Source: JAFMDF01 sp965222705 (lineage in GTDB: Bacteria; Bacteroidota; Bacteroidia; Chitinophagales; Saprospiraceae). From it: 64,000 nucleotides of DNA. Location: assembly GCA_965222705.1 (NCBI GenBank), contig CBDCUO010000023.1, positions 62,001 through 126,000 of the forward strand, read 5' to 3'. Both the position numbers and the translations under genes were made by a program. Within the stretch, counting starts at the first letter, position 1; each line of letters opens with the position of its first letter. Positions 17,874-26,800 of this stretch are shown here, in pieces. Below the pieces are notes generated by a model. It did not search any database, was not told the DNA's origin, and saw only the letters and a program-made list of their open reading frames with translations.

Positions 17874-18047
17874 TTCTACTTTGGCACTTTAGAAATAGTG
17901 ATTGTTTTAAGTGTAATTAGCTCCTAGTTTTGGTGGCGGCTGCCTGTTAAAAACTGCGGAGCGGTTGTTTTTAACTAGAATTTTTGGTTCTTTTTTTTCA
18001 ATGAAAAAAGAACAACATCTAGTTTTGTTTAAAGTGCCAAAGTAGAA
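17874..18047. mobile_element. MITE-like element, 174 bp, with 18-bp perfect inverted ends and CTAA target duplication
   Basis: TTCTACTTTGGCACTTTA (17874-17891) is perfectly inverted at 18030-18047. CTAA flanks both sides (17870-17873 and 18048-18051), as expected of a 4-bp target duplication. Inside are two more hairpins: GTTAAAAAC at 17946-17954 with GTTTTTAAC at 17967-17975, and GTTCTTTTTT at 17987-17996 with AAAAAAGAAC at 18004-18013. No coding capacity is seen. The right copy of CTAA overlaps the kinase stop codon. CTAA fits the YTAR target of IS701-type elements, and the ends share an ACTTTnGC-like stretch with the IS at 5097, so mobilisation by a related transposase is possible. Confidence 0.7.
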
Positions 18048-19949
18048 CTAAATTGGCACCCGAATTTCCACCAGCGTTCCTGTATCTTCTTTAGCTGGTT
18101 TAAAATCAGAAACATTTATTTCGTAATTTTTTGCATAAATACGATTGATTAAAGCGATGCGTTCACCTACGTTTTGTAAACCAGTGCTTTTATATTTTTG
18201 CTGGTTTTTGGTCTTTAATGCTTGAGATTTGGTACGTCCTATGCCATCATCTTGTATAGTGATCAGCAATGCTTTCGGTTCTTGCTTGATCGAAAATTTC
18301 AAATATCCCCTATCTTTTTTATACCGCAAGCCATGCCAAATCGCATTTTCAATAAAGGGCTGAATAAGCATAGGCGGCACTTCCAGGTCAGCCGCATGAA
18401 GCAGTGGATCTTTTTCAATAACATAGTCAAATTTGTCCCTGAATCGCAGTTGTTCTAGCTTTAAGTATAGTTCATTTAGTTGCAACTCTTCTTCAAAAGT
18501 AATAAAGTCTTTTTGCGAATGGTCCAAAACCATCCGCATCAGGCGAGAAAAATCAGACAAAAATTTATTAGCGGCACGCTCATCGTTTTTGGCGATAAAG
18601 TTATTGACGCTATTGAGGGCGTTAAAAATAAAATGTGGATTCATTTGTGTGCGCAGGGACTTTAGGTACAAAAGCTGGTTGGCTTTCCGTTTTGCCTTGA
18701 CATTTTTCATAATAAAATAAAAAGAGGTCAATGCTGCCAATAATAATAGGGTCAAAAACCCAATCAAAATCTGCTGGGTTTGGATTTGGTTTTTGAGCAA
18801 TGCTTCTTCTTTTTCTTCCAGCACAAAATCTTTTTCCAGTAAATCTATATTTTTCTGGTTCTCTAAAATGCTAATTTGCCGATTCAAATTTGCCTGTTTA
18901 GCCTTTATAACTAATTCATTTTCAGCTACATAGCGTTCATAATCTGCTAATGCTTTTTGATAATCTCCCCGCAGGCGGTTCAACTCAGAGGACTTTTTAA
19001 AAACAGCCGCTTTTTCATCGGGCATTACCTTGACCTTTAATAAACCTTTTGAGGCATTTACATATTTTGTTGCTGTATTCAAATCCCCTCGATTAGCGTA
19101 TAAATCTGCCAATTGCAACTGTTCTTTTATGAGTGCTTCTGGTGGTAATTGATTTTTCTGCTGGGTCTGTATGGTATTCAATTTAAAAGCAATTTTATCC
19201 ACTTCTTCCTGGTTAACATCCTCCGACAATGCCTTATTTGCCTTGTCGATGTCTTCAAAGTCCTTTTTAGAAAGGGTTTGCTGAGGCACGCTATTTAGCG
19301 AATTAAAATAGGACTGTTCTGCCTTTGCTCGGTCATTTTGTCGGATAAAAATCTGAGATTTTTTAGCCTCAATTCGAGCAATCGCAAGGCTATCCAAGTG
19401 ATTTTTATTATTTATTAAATGATCATATAAAGTGAGTGCTTCTAAAAAATCACCGCTCGCCATTGCTAAATCAGCTAAACACTCCTGGCACTTCAACTCC
19501 AGTTTAGCATCCTTTGTAATAGCCAGGCAATTATCAAGGCTGTGGCGGGCAACTTCCAGTTTTGATAGAGCTAATTGAGTTTTTCCTGTGTGGTAATAAT
19601 TCAAAGCCTGCAATTCTGGCTGGTTAGATTTTACTAAGAGGGCTGTCGCTTGTTGGTATCGTTGTAATGCCAGGGTATTTTGGCCAATATCTTCATAAAT
19701 ATTGCCCAGCAACAAATAAGCCTCCGCTTTTATCACACGATTGCTATTACGCTTTCCTTCTCGCAAAACGTCCTCCAACAATTTTATTGCCTTTTCTGGT
19801 TGAGAAAATCTAAGTTGGCGAGTAATTTCTAGTTGACGTGCAAAGTCATACTGGGAGGAATAGGCTTCTTTTGCTTTTTTATCCTGTGCCAGCGCCGATA
19901 GACAACTACTTATCAAAATCAGAAAAACCAGGTATTTTTTTAAGTCCAT
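18048..19949 (-). CDS. LytS-type sensor histidine kinase with TPR sensor region
   Basis: The 633-residue protein starts with a signal peptide (YLVFLILISSCLSALAQ), followed by a periplasmic helical region with TPR-like repeats (for example AEAYLLLGNIYEDIGQNTLA), a coiled coil, one membrane helix near residues 391-415, and a cytoplasmic His_kinase domain. The phospho-acceptor His lies in QMNPHFIFNALNSVNNF (about residue 437), and the ATP-binding part shows PPMLIQPFIENAIWHGL and a DDGIGRT box. It would sense a periplasmic signal through the TPR region and phosphorylate the LytTR regulator encoded just downstream. The signal cannot be deduced. Confidence 0.92.
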   Translation of the reverse strand: MDLKKYLVFLILISSCLSALAQDKKAKEAYSSQYDFARQLEITRQLRFSQPEKAIKLLEDVLREGKRNSNRVIKAEAYLLLGNIYEDIGQNTLALQRYQQATALLVKSNQPELQALNYYHTGKTQLALSKLEVARHSLDNCLAITKDAKLELKCQECLADLAMASGDFLEALTLYDHLINNKNHLDSLAIARIEAKKSQIFIRQNDRAKAEQSYFNSLNSVPQQTLSKKDFEDIDKANKALSEDVNQEEVDKIAFKLNTIQTQQKNQLPPEALIKEQLQLADLYANRGDLNTATKYVNASKGLLKVKVMPDEKAAVFKKSSELNRLRGDYQKALADYERYVAENELVIKAKQANLNRQISILENQKNIDLLEKDFVLEEKEEALLKNQIQTQQILIGFLTLLLLAALTSFYFIMKNVKAKRKANQLLYLKSLRTQMNPHFIFNALNSVNNFIAKNDERAANKFLSDFSRLMRMVLDHSQKDFITFEEELQLNELYLKLEQLRFRDKFDYVIEKDPLLHAADLEVPPMLIQPFIENAIWHGLRYKKDRGYLKFSIKQEPKALLITIQDDGIGRTKSQALKTKNQQKYKSTGLQNVGERIALINRIYAKNYEINVSDFKPAKEDTGTLVEIRVPI

Positions 19950-20164
19950 ATTACAATCGTAATTAATGTTTCACAACAAAGATACAATAGTTTCCAAACC
20001 TGTTTTTTTATAAAAATCGCTCAAATTACCCCATTTACAAAGTGAATTGGTATCCTTACCTCTCCTGTCGGTTTACTCACAAAGTATGGTTTTTTTCTAC
20101 TGTTTCTTTTTTTGATTTTTGAATTATTAAAGCAAAAAATTCAATCAACCATAATTACCTCAAC

Positions 20165-21361
20165 ATGAAAAATGTCAAGTCTTATGTTTTCCTGGGGGCA
20201 TTGAGTGTCCTGCTCTTTTTGGGTTATTTCGTTTATCCCAATACTAGAAATATTATAAAGCATTGGGTTTCTAATTACACCATTTTCGCCCTTTTTAACA
20301 CTGGTGAAAGTATTGAATGTAAAGCATCTGAGACAATCAAAGTCGCTTTATTATTGGATACCAGCAATTCTATGGACGGTTTGATCGAACAAACCAAATC
20401 GCAGCTATGGAAAATTCTCAATGAGTTATCCAATGTAAATAAAGATGGAGTAGTCCCTAAATTGGAGATTGCCTTATACGAGTATGGCAATGATAATTTG
20501 TCCATTTTAAAAGGATATATCCGTCAGGTTAGCCCCTTCACGACGGACATGGATCTAATTTCTGAAAAGCTCTTCTCTTTGACAACCAATGGTGGAAGTG
20601 AATATTGTGGGAAGGCGATTTACACTTCCCTAAATGATCTAAAATGGAAAGCAAATAGTAATGACCTCCAACTAATATATATAGCTGGTAACGAGCCTTT
20701 TACACAGGGGAATTTATCTTATGAAAAAGCCTGCCAACTAGCGAATGAAAAAGGAGTCATTATTAATACGATCTTTTGTGGGAGCCAGATGCAGGGCATT
20801 AATTCGAGTTGGAAAGCTGGGGCAATGATGACGGGTGGCGAGTACATGAATATTGACCAAGACGATAAAACGGTTTATATCGAAACGCCTTACGACGAGG
20901 AAATTTCTCAACTGAATGATGAGTTGAATGATACCTATTTGGTTTTTGGGGAGCAAGGGCATTCATTGAGCAGCAACCAGCGACAGCAAGATGCCAATGC
21001 TGCCTTTTACAGTTTATCCAATAAAGCAGACCGAGCTGTTTTTAAGAGCTCCAAAAATTATAAAAATGAAAAATGGGACCTGGTAGATGCCTATGAAAAA
21101 GACAAGAGCATATTGAAAAAAGCCAAAGTACTTCCCAAAAATTTAGAGAATAAAACCAAGGCTGAAATAAAACAGGAAATCGAAAAACAGGCAAAAAAAC
21201 GGGTAAGTATTCAATCCAAAATAAAAACGTTAAATGATAAACGAAGGGTCTATCAAGCTGCACAAATGAAAAAGAATAAAAGCAAATCAGACCTACAAAA
21301 CTCCATCCTTCAGTCGGTTAAAAAACAGGCGGAAAAGAAAGGGTATAAGATAAGTAGCTAA
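20165..21361 (+). CDS. VWA domain protein, membrane-anchored
   Basis: The 398-residue protein has an N-terminal hydrophobic segment (residues 5-24) that is either a signal anchor or an uncleaved signal. The von Willebrand factor A domain follows, with a MIDAS motif DTSNSM (Asp65, Ser67, Ser69), a Thr in TTNGGSEYCG, and IAGNEPFTQG in place of the usual Asp-containing loop. The last 120 residues are very Lys-rich and predicted helical. VWA domains bind ligands through a metal ion, so a protein-binding role at the cell envelope is likely; the partner is unknown. A strong hairpin lies about 95 bases downstream. Confidence 0.82.
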   Translation: MKNVKSYVFLGALSVLLFLGYFVYPNTRNIIKHWVSNYTIFALFNTGESIECKASETIKVALLLDTSNSMDGLIEQTKSQLWKILNELSNVNKDGVVPKLEIALYEYGNDNLSILKGYIRQVSPFTTDMDLISEKLFSLTTNGGSEYCGKAIYTSLNDLKWKANSNDLQLIYIAGNEPFTQGNLSYEKACQLANEKGVIINTIFCGSQMQGINSSWKAGAMMTGGEYMNIDQDDKTVYIETPYDEEISQLNDELNDTYLVFGEQGHSLSSNQRQQDANAAFYSLSNKADRAVFKSSKNYKNEKWDLVDAYEKDKSILKKAKVLPKNLENKTKAEIKQEIEKQAKKRVSIQSKIKTLNDKRRVYQAAQMKKNKSKSDLQNSILQSVKKQAEKKGYKISS

Positions 21362-21829
21362 ATAGAATGCCAGCTAGCGGCTAAAAAATGAAAAGCTATG
21401 TCTGGTTAGTTTTGGCTAATCAAAGATTAAAAATAAACGGAACCATAATTAAGGCAACTGAGTAAGCTCAAGCATGCGCACATGAGTCATGTTTGAGCTT
21501 ACTCAGTTGTTCTTTTGAAGCACAAGTTTACAAAATATTATGATTTCTTATTTTTGAATATCATTAATAATTTTTTAAGACCATATCCAAAAATAGCACT
21601 TTGCTGTATATGTTTTTATCCTACTCTCCAGACAATATGCCCACTGCAAAAATTTGCATAAATTATTGCTAAAGCTAAGTGCATTTGCCCTACCTTGTTG
21701 TACTTTATTTCTTCTTTCTAAATTTTATATTTACTTTTAGGGTTTTGACAGCTTTTGCTATTAAAAGATAAGTAAGATTATCTGATTGAATTCTTTTTTG
21801 TATCAAAACTCTAAATATTTATTTACATC
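21362..21829. other. intergenic region between VWA and S9 peptidase genes
   Basis: It contains the large hairpin at 21455-21509 and an AT-rich remainder. TACCTTG at 21691-21697, with TTG 22 bases upstream (21666-21668), is one base short of the Bacteroidota consensus TAnnTTTG and could be the S9 peptidase promoter. I see no gene here. Confidence 0.4.
21455..21509. terminator. 22-bp stem hairpin, probable (bidirectional-looking) terminator
   Basis: The left arm at 21455-21476 and the right arm at 21488-21509 pair over 22 bp with one G-U-compatible mismatch and an 11-base loop; TTCTTTT follows. The arms begin CAACTGAGTAAGCTC. It is unusually long for a simple terminator. Confidence 0.6.
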
Positions 21830-23728
21830 ATGAAAAAAATCCCTTTTGTTTGCTACTTATCCGTACTTGCTTTACTCTATGGCTGCAAGACTGAACCACC
21901 AATCCCCCAGGTAAATCAGTACAGCATTGGTCAGTTTCTGGATACTAAAAATATCTTTGGAGGCAGTTTTTCACCGGATAATGAAAACTTATTGATTACT
22001 AGTAATGAAACGGGCATTTATAATGCTTACTCCATTGCTGTAAAAGGTGGAGAAGTGATACCTCTAACCACTTCCAAAAAGGAATCTATTTTTGCGATTT
22101 CTTATTTTCCGAAGGATAAGAGAATTTTATTTCGAAGTGATGACAATGGTAATGAAATTAATCATTTATTTGTTCGGAATGAAGATGGAACCATTCAGGA
22201 GCTAACTCCTGGAGAAAATGCCAGGGCTTCTTTTTATGGTTGGGCACATGATGGTGAGAGTTTTTTCTATGGATATAGCAAGAGAAATCCTCGATACATG
22301 GACGTTTACGAAATGGACATTACGGATTTTAGCAGTAAAATGATTTATCAAAATGACCAAGCTTATAATTTTAATGGCATTTCTAATAATAAACGATATA
22401 TGGCCTTGAGTAAAGCCATTAACACCAATGATTCTAATCTTTTTATATACGATTTTGAGACCCAACAACTTAGCCAAATTAATGAGCATCAAGCGGCGTA
22501 CCAGGCAGCCGATTTTAGTACCAATAGCGAAGATTTATACTTTTTGACCAACGAAGGAGGAGAGTTTATGCGATTAGCAAAATATAACATTCCCTCGCAA
22601 GAACAAGAGAAGGTGTGGGAGGAAGATTGGGACATTGTTTATGCCTATTTTTCTCATAATGGGAAATATCAAGTAATGGGTATTAATGAAGACGGGAAAA
22701 ATGTCATTAAAATATTAGAAACTTCTAGCGGCAAACCCGTTGTGTTTCCAAAATTTGAAAGCGGAGATATTACTTCGGTAGGCATTTCGAGGGATGAGGA
22801 GTTAATGCGATTTTATGTTGGCAGTTCCAATTCTCCAGGCAATTTATACGTATATGATTTTTCTAAAAATACGCATGACAAGTTAACAAATACACTGAGT
22901 AAAGAAATTGATGCCAATGATTTAGTCACAGCATCGGTTGTTCGCTATCCCTCTTTTGATGATTTGCAAATCCCCGCGATCTATTATAAACCAAAACAGG
23001 CAAGTCCTACTAATAAAGTCCCTGGTTTAGTATGGGTGCATGGTGGGCCGGGTGGACAATCTCGTCAGAATTATTCTGCCTTGATTCAATACTTGGTCAA
23101 TCATGGTTATGCAGTATTGGCAGTTAATAACAGAGGAAGTAGTGGCTATGGGAAGACGTTTTTTCAGATGGATAACAAAAACCATGGCGAAAAGGACTTA
23201 ATGGATTGTGTTTATGGCCGAAAATATTTGGAGACTTTAGATTATATTGACAAAGATAAAATTGGCATTATTGGGGGTTCTTATGGTGGTTTTATGACGA
23301 TGGCAGCTTTGGTGCATCAACCGGAAGTGTTTGATGTGGGCGTCAATATATTTGGAGTTACCAATTGGTTGAGAACACTTAAGAGTATCCCGCCGTGGTG
23401 GGAATCTTTTAAAGATGCCTTGTATGAGGAAATGGGAGACCCAAACGTGGACTCTGTGCGCTTATATAGAATTTCGCCTTTGTTTCACGCCGAGAAAGTG
23501 GTTCGTCCACTTATGGTTTTGCAAGGAGCAAAAGACCCCAGGGTTTTACAGATCGAATCGGACGAAATTGTTGCGGCTGTGAAGAAAAACAAGGTGCCGG
23601 TAGAGTATGTTTTATTTGAAGATGAAGGGCATGGTTTTGCTAAAAAAGAAAATCAGATAGAGGCGTATAGCGGAATTTTAAAATTTCTGGATAAATACCT
23701 GAAGGAAGAGAAAGAGGTAAAAGGATAG
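21830..23728 (+). CDS. S9 family prolyl oligopeptidase-type lipoprotein
   Basis: The 632-residue protein opens with a lipoprotein signal (LSVLALLYGC, Cys19). Residues 25 to about 370 form a beta-propeller-like region with WD40/TolB-type repeats (GGSFSPDNENLLITS, RILFRSDDNGNE). The C-terminal alpha/beta-hydrolase domain has WVHGGPGGQSR, the nucleophile in GGSYGGFMT (Ser about 484), the acid in QGAKDPRV (Asp about 569) and the base in DEGHGF (His about 601). It therefore looks like a catalytically complete dipeptidyl- or acylaminoacyl-peptidase that trims peptides at the outer membrane or periplasm. A terminator-like hairpin follows the stop. Confidence 0.9.
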   Translation: MKKIPFVCYLSVLALLYGCKTEPPIPQVNQYSIGQFLDTKNIFGGSFSPDNENLLITSNETGIYNAYSIAVKGGEVIPLTTSKKESIFAISYFPKDKRILFRSDDNGNEINHLFVRNEDGTIQELTPGENARASFYGWAHDGESFFYGYSKRNPRYMDVYEMDITDFSSKMIYQNDQAYNFNGISNNKRYMALSKAINTNDSNLFIYDFETQQLSQINEHQAAYQAADFSTNSEDLYFLTNEGGEFMRLAKYNIPSQEQEKVWEEDWDIVYAYFSHNGKYQVMGINEDGKNVIKILETSSGKPVVFPKFESGDITSVGISRDEELMRFYVGSSNSPGNLYVYDFSKNTHDKLTNTLSKEIDANDLVTASVVRYPSFDDLQIPAIYYKPKQASPTNKVPGLVWVHGGPGGQSRQNYSALIQYLVNHGYAVLAVNNRGSSGYGKTFFQMDNKNHGEKDLMDCVYGRKYLETLDYIDKDKIGIIGGSYGGFMTMAALVHQPEVFDVGVNIFGVTNWLRTLKSIPPWWESFKDALYEEMGDPNVDSVRLYRISPLFHAEKVVRPLMVLQGAKDPRVLQIESDEIVAAVKKNKVPVEYVLFEDEGHGFAKKENQIEAYSGILKFLDKYLKEEKEVKG

Positions 23729-23740
23729 AAATCAAAAAAA

Positions 23741-23769
23741 TTGGTCAGCACATTTAGAGTGCTGACCAA
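23741..23769 (+). terminator. hairpin terminator after S9 peptidase
   Basis: TTGGTCAGCAC, a 7-base loop, then GTGCTGACCAA: an 11-bp perfect stem located 12 bases after the stop, in A-rich surroundings. It lies between two convergent genes and may end transcription from both sides. Confidence 0.75.
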
Positions 23770-23847
23770 AAGGATGTTTAAATTAAAAAAATAACAGTAA
23801 TTAAGTAACCAAGGTCATTCTGTAATCAACGGACTTAGCCATTTTAC

Positions 23848-26800
23848 TTATTCGACCACAATCATCCGTTTTACTACTTGCTTTTTATCCGTGCTTAACT
23901 GATAGTAAAGAATGCCAGTGTCAGACAAGTCTTTGGCGGTCAGTTGAATTTCGTGATAACCTTTGGCATAATTACCTTTGATTTCTTTCAATACTTTGCC
24001 CTGCACATCCAGGATGCTAAGACCTACAGAGCCTGCTTCTGGCAAATAGAACCCAATATTCGTATGATCTTTGAATGGATTTGGACGATTTTGGTATAAT
24101 TCTAGGCCATTTGCTTGTTTGTCCTTAAATTGCAATTTTACATGAGTAATATTGCCTGTGCTTTCATAAGCTTCTGCCGGAGTAAGATCAGAACTAATGC
24201 GTAGCTTTTCACTTAAGGAACCATTAGCAGTCGCTTTAAAAATTAGACTAAACAGTTTTGATTGATTCGTTGCCGGATCATTTTGTCCTGAAATATTCCA
24301 ACTGGTCGTTAAAAGGCCTCTATCCTGTAATCTAAACCCGAAGTGCTCTTTTTTGGCGATTCCTTCTTTCAACTGGACCAATTCTAAATCGCTGAAATTC
24401 AGCGTGAATTGATACCCTTCGAGGCTTGCTCCCGCAGGCAGGAAGAAATCTACATTGTATGTTTCTCCTGCTTCCAGTTGTTGTTCTCTAACTTGTAAAG
24501 TAGTGAATCCCCTGGATTCTGCATTGATAAGTTGGTCGAAACGGGCACTTCCGTTCAAATCGCCAATTTTTACTGCCATAAAATTGACCTCCACTTGGTC
24601 GCTCATGTTGGATAAGTTGACCGTTTCTGGAAAACTTTCTGCAGCCGGATTATCCGAAGCAAAGGCATAATTTTCTTCCACAAAACGCCAACTGGTGTTA
24701 TTGGGGAAGGTTTCAGTAATAGATAGAATTAATTGCCTTAATTGGACCATATCAAAAGCTGTAATGGTACCCGAACGATTGATATCAGCAGCGATGTATT
24801 GATAAGGTGAATTAAAAGATTGAAGGCCTAATATATGTTTAGAGATAAGGACAAGGTCAAAGGTTGTAACGCCATTGAGCGGATAATTATCCAGTTCAGG
24901 GCGCAGGGAATAGGATTTTGTTTTACTTAAAGTGAAATTATAAGACCCTTCTTTTGTAAAGGTAGTAAGCGTGCTGCCGTCGGTAGCCGTTGCTGTAATC
25001 TGCACCTCGTTCATTAATTCATCATCGGGCGTATGGATACTTCCACTTACAAATGCGTCGGGGTCTTCTTCGTCAGGCACACAGACGCGCATATTGTCTT
25101 GGATTTGTGCGGTGGTTGCGCAGTAATCCCATTGACCGGTTTCGTCAATGACATAAAGCCGAACGACTTGATTGCCGAAATTATCACAATCAAAATCAAT
25201 CTTGTTTGGGAGGCCCAGTACTTCTTCTAGGGTACTTGGTGGCTCGCCCAAAGTTCTATGCCATATTTTGCGATGCAGGCGGTGTGCGGGTGTACAATTA
25301 TCAAAACTATTGAGATCCACGTCACTTGCCCATAGAGAGATTTTACCTTCTTGTCCCATTTCTACATTGACACCTGCCCGACAATAAGGAGTCGGCTTTT
25401 TACAGTCGGTAAATATAAACTCTCTGTCTTTAATACTGCTATTGCCACAGCCATCGTTTGCTTTAAATCGAATGCGATATTTTGTGTCGGGAGCTACTGG
25501 ATAAACAAATTTGCTCCCCACGCCGCTATCTACTAATGTGTTGAAGATAAAGACGCACCATTCGAAATGTATTGTAGCAAATTCTACACAGGTATTTGCC
25601 TCTGCCGTGAAGGTAACTAACTCATCACATTCCCAGGGGGCTTCACCAGGCGTATTGTCTGCTTCGCCAAAAGGAAAAGCATCGCCTTCTCCCGTCAAAC
25701 AAGTATCTACATTATTGATAGTTATATCCGGGCCGCCAAAACTGTGAACCCTTAGCACCTGGATGTAGGTAAAGTAACCCGTTTCCCTGTATTGTTCATG
25801 ATTGATACACAAAGTGCTGTCTGCATGGCCATGGTCGTCTTCGATCCTTTGGATAGGGTAGGGCTTTTGCCCGGCTTCGTATAAGCACCAGTTGATGACG
25901 TGATAAGTCCTTTCCACTTTGTAGCAGGCCCCGTCCTGGATTTCAAAGACTTTATCTTCATGTTCCCAGCCGATTTGGTCACAGGCACCACTAGAAATAT
26001 TCAAATTGGGTTCGGGGAACACTTCGCCACATTCGCCTTCCCAATCGGCAGGGAAGGTAATTTTCCAATTAGGACGATATTCCAATGAGATGATTTGCGT
26101 TTCCCAGGCAGAAGAATTTGGGCCCCAATCAGTTGCGCGATAGCGTCGCTTGATTCTGGTCATACCGCAAGGCCATTCCACTAATTGGTATTCTTGTTCT
26201 ATGACCATTGGCGCACAATGTACATTGTCTTCGCAGATTGTTAGTGGATTGCCAAATTTTTTGTTAAGCGAATCTAGCATGTCTCCTGTTAAAGGCAGGT
26301 ATTCGTCATCATCAAAGAGGCCATCTTTATCAGTATCGGTGGATGCACCTAGCTCACCAGTTTTGTATTCATCGCAGAAGGCTTGTGCATCTGGCAGTTT
26401 TCCGCAAGTGGGGAAAACATCGTCTTTTACAACCACCTTTGTCCAACAAATATTTTGATTACCTTTAGTATCGGTCACCCGCAAATATAACTTCGGCTCG
26501 TGATGGATGTCTTCACAGGAGAGTAAAGCTGTTTCTCCCCAGGCTTCACCGTCAAAACTAATTTCTCTACTGGCAATACCACAGGCATCCCAGCTACCAG
26601 CGTCCACTTCTTCTACATTAACTATTCTAGCCCAATCGCTTCCTATGGAGAAATTGATTTGGTCTGCACAAATGGCACTGGGCTTAGTCAAATCTTTAAT
26701 AATTACATATTTATAGCAAGTATCTTGTTTTGGTTGCTCGTGGCAGGCATCGCTTGCCAGCCACCCAATTCGGAAGGTATCGCAAGCCAATGGCCCAGAG

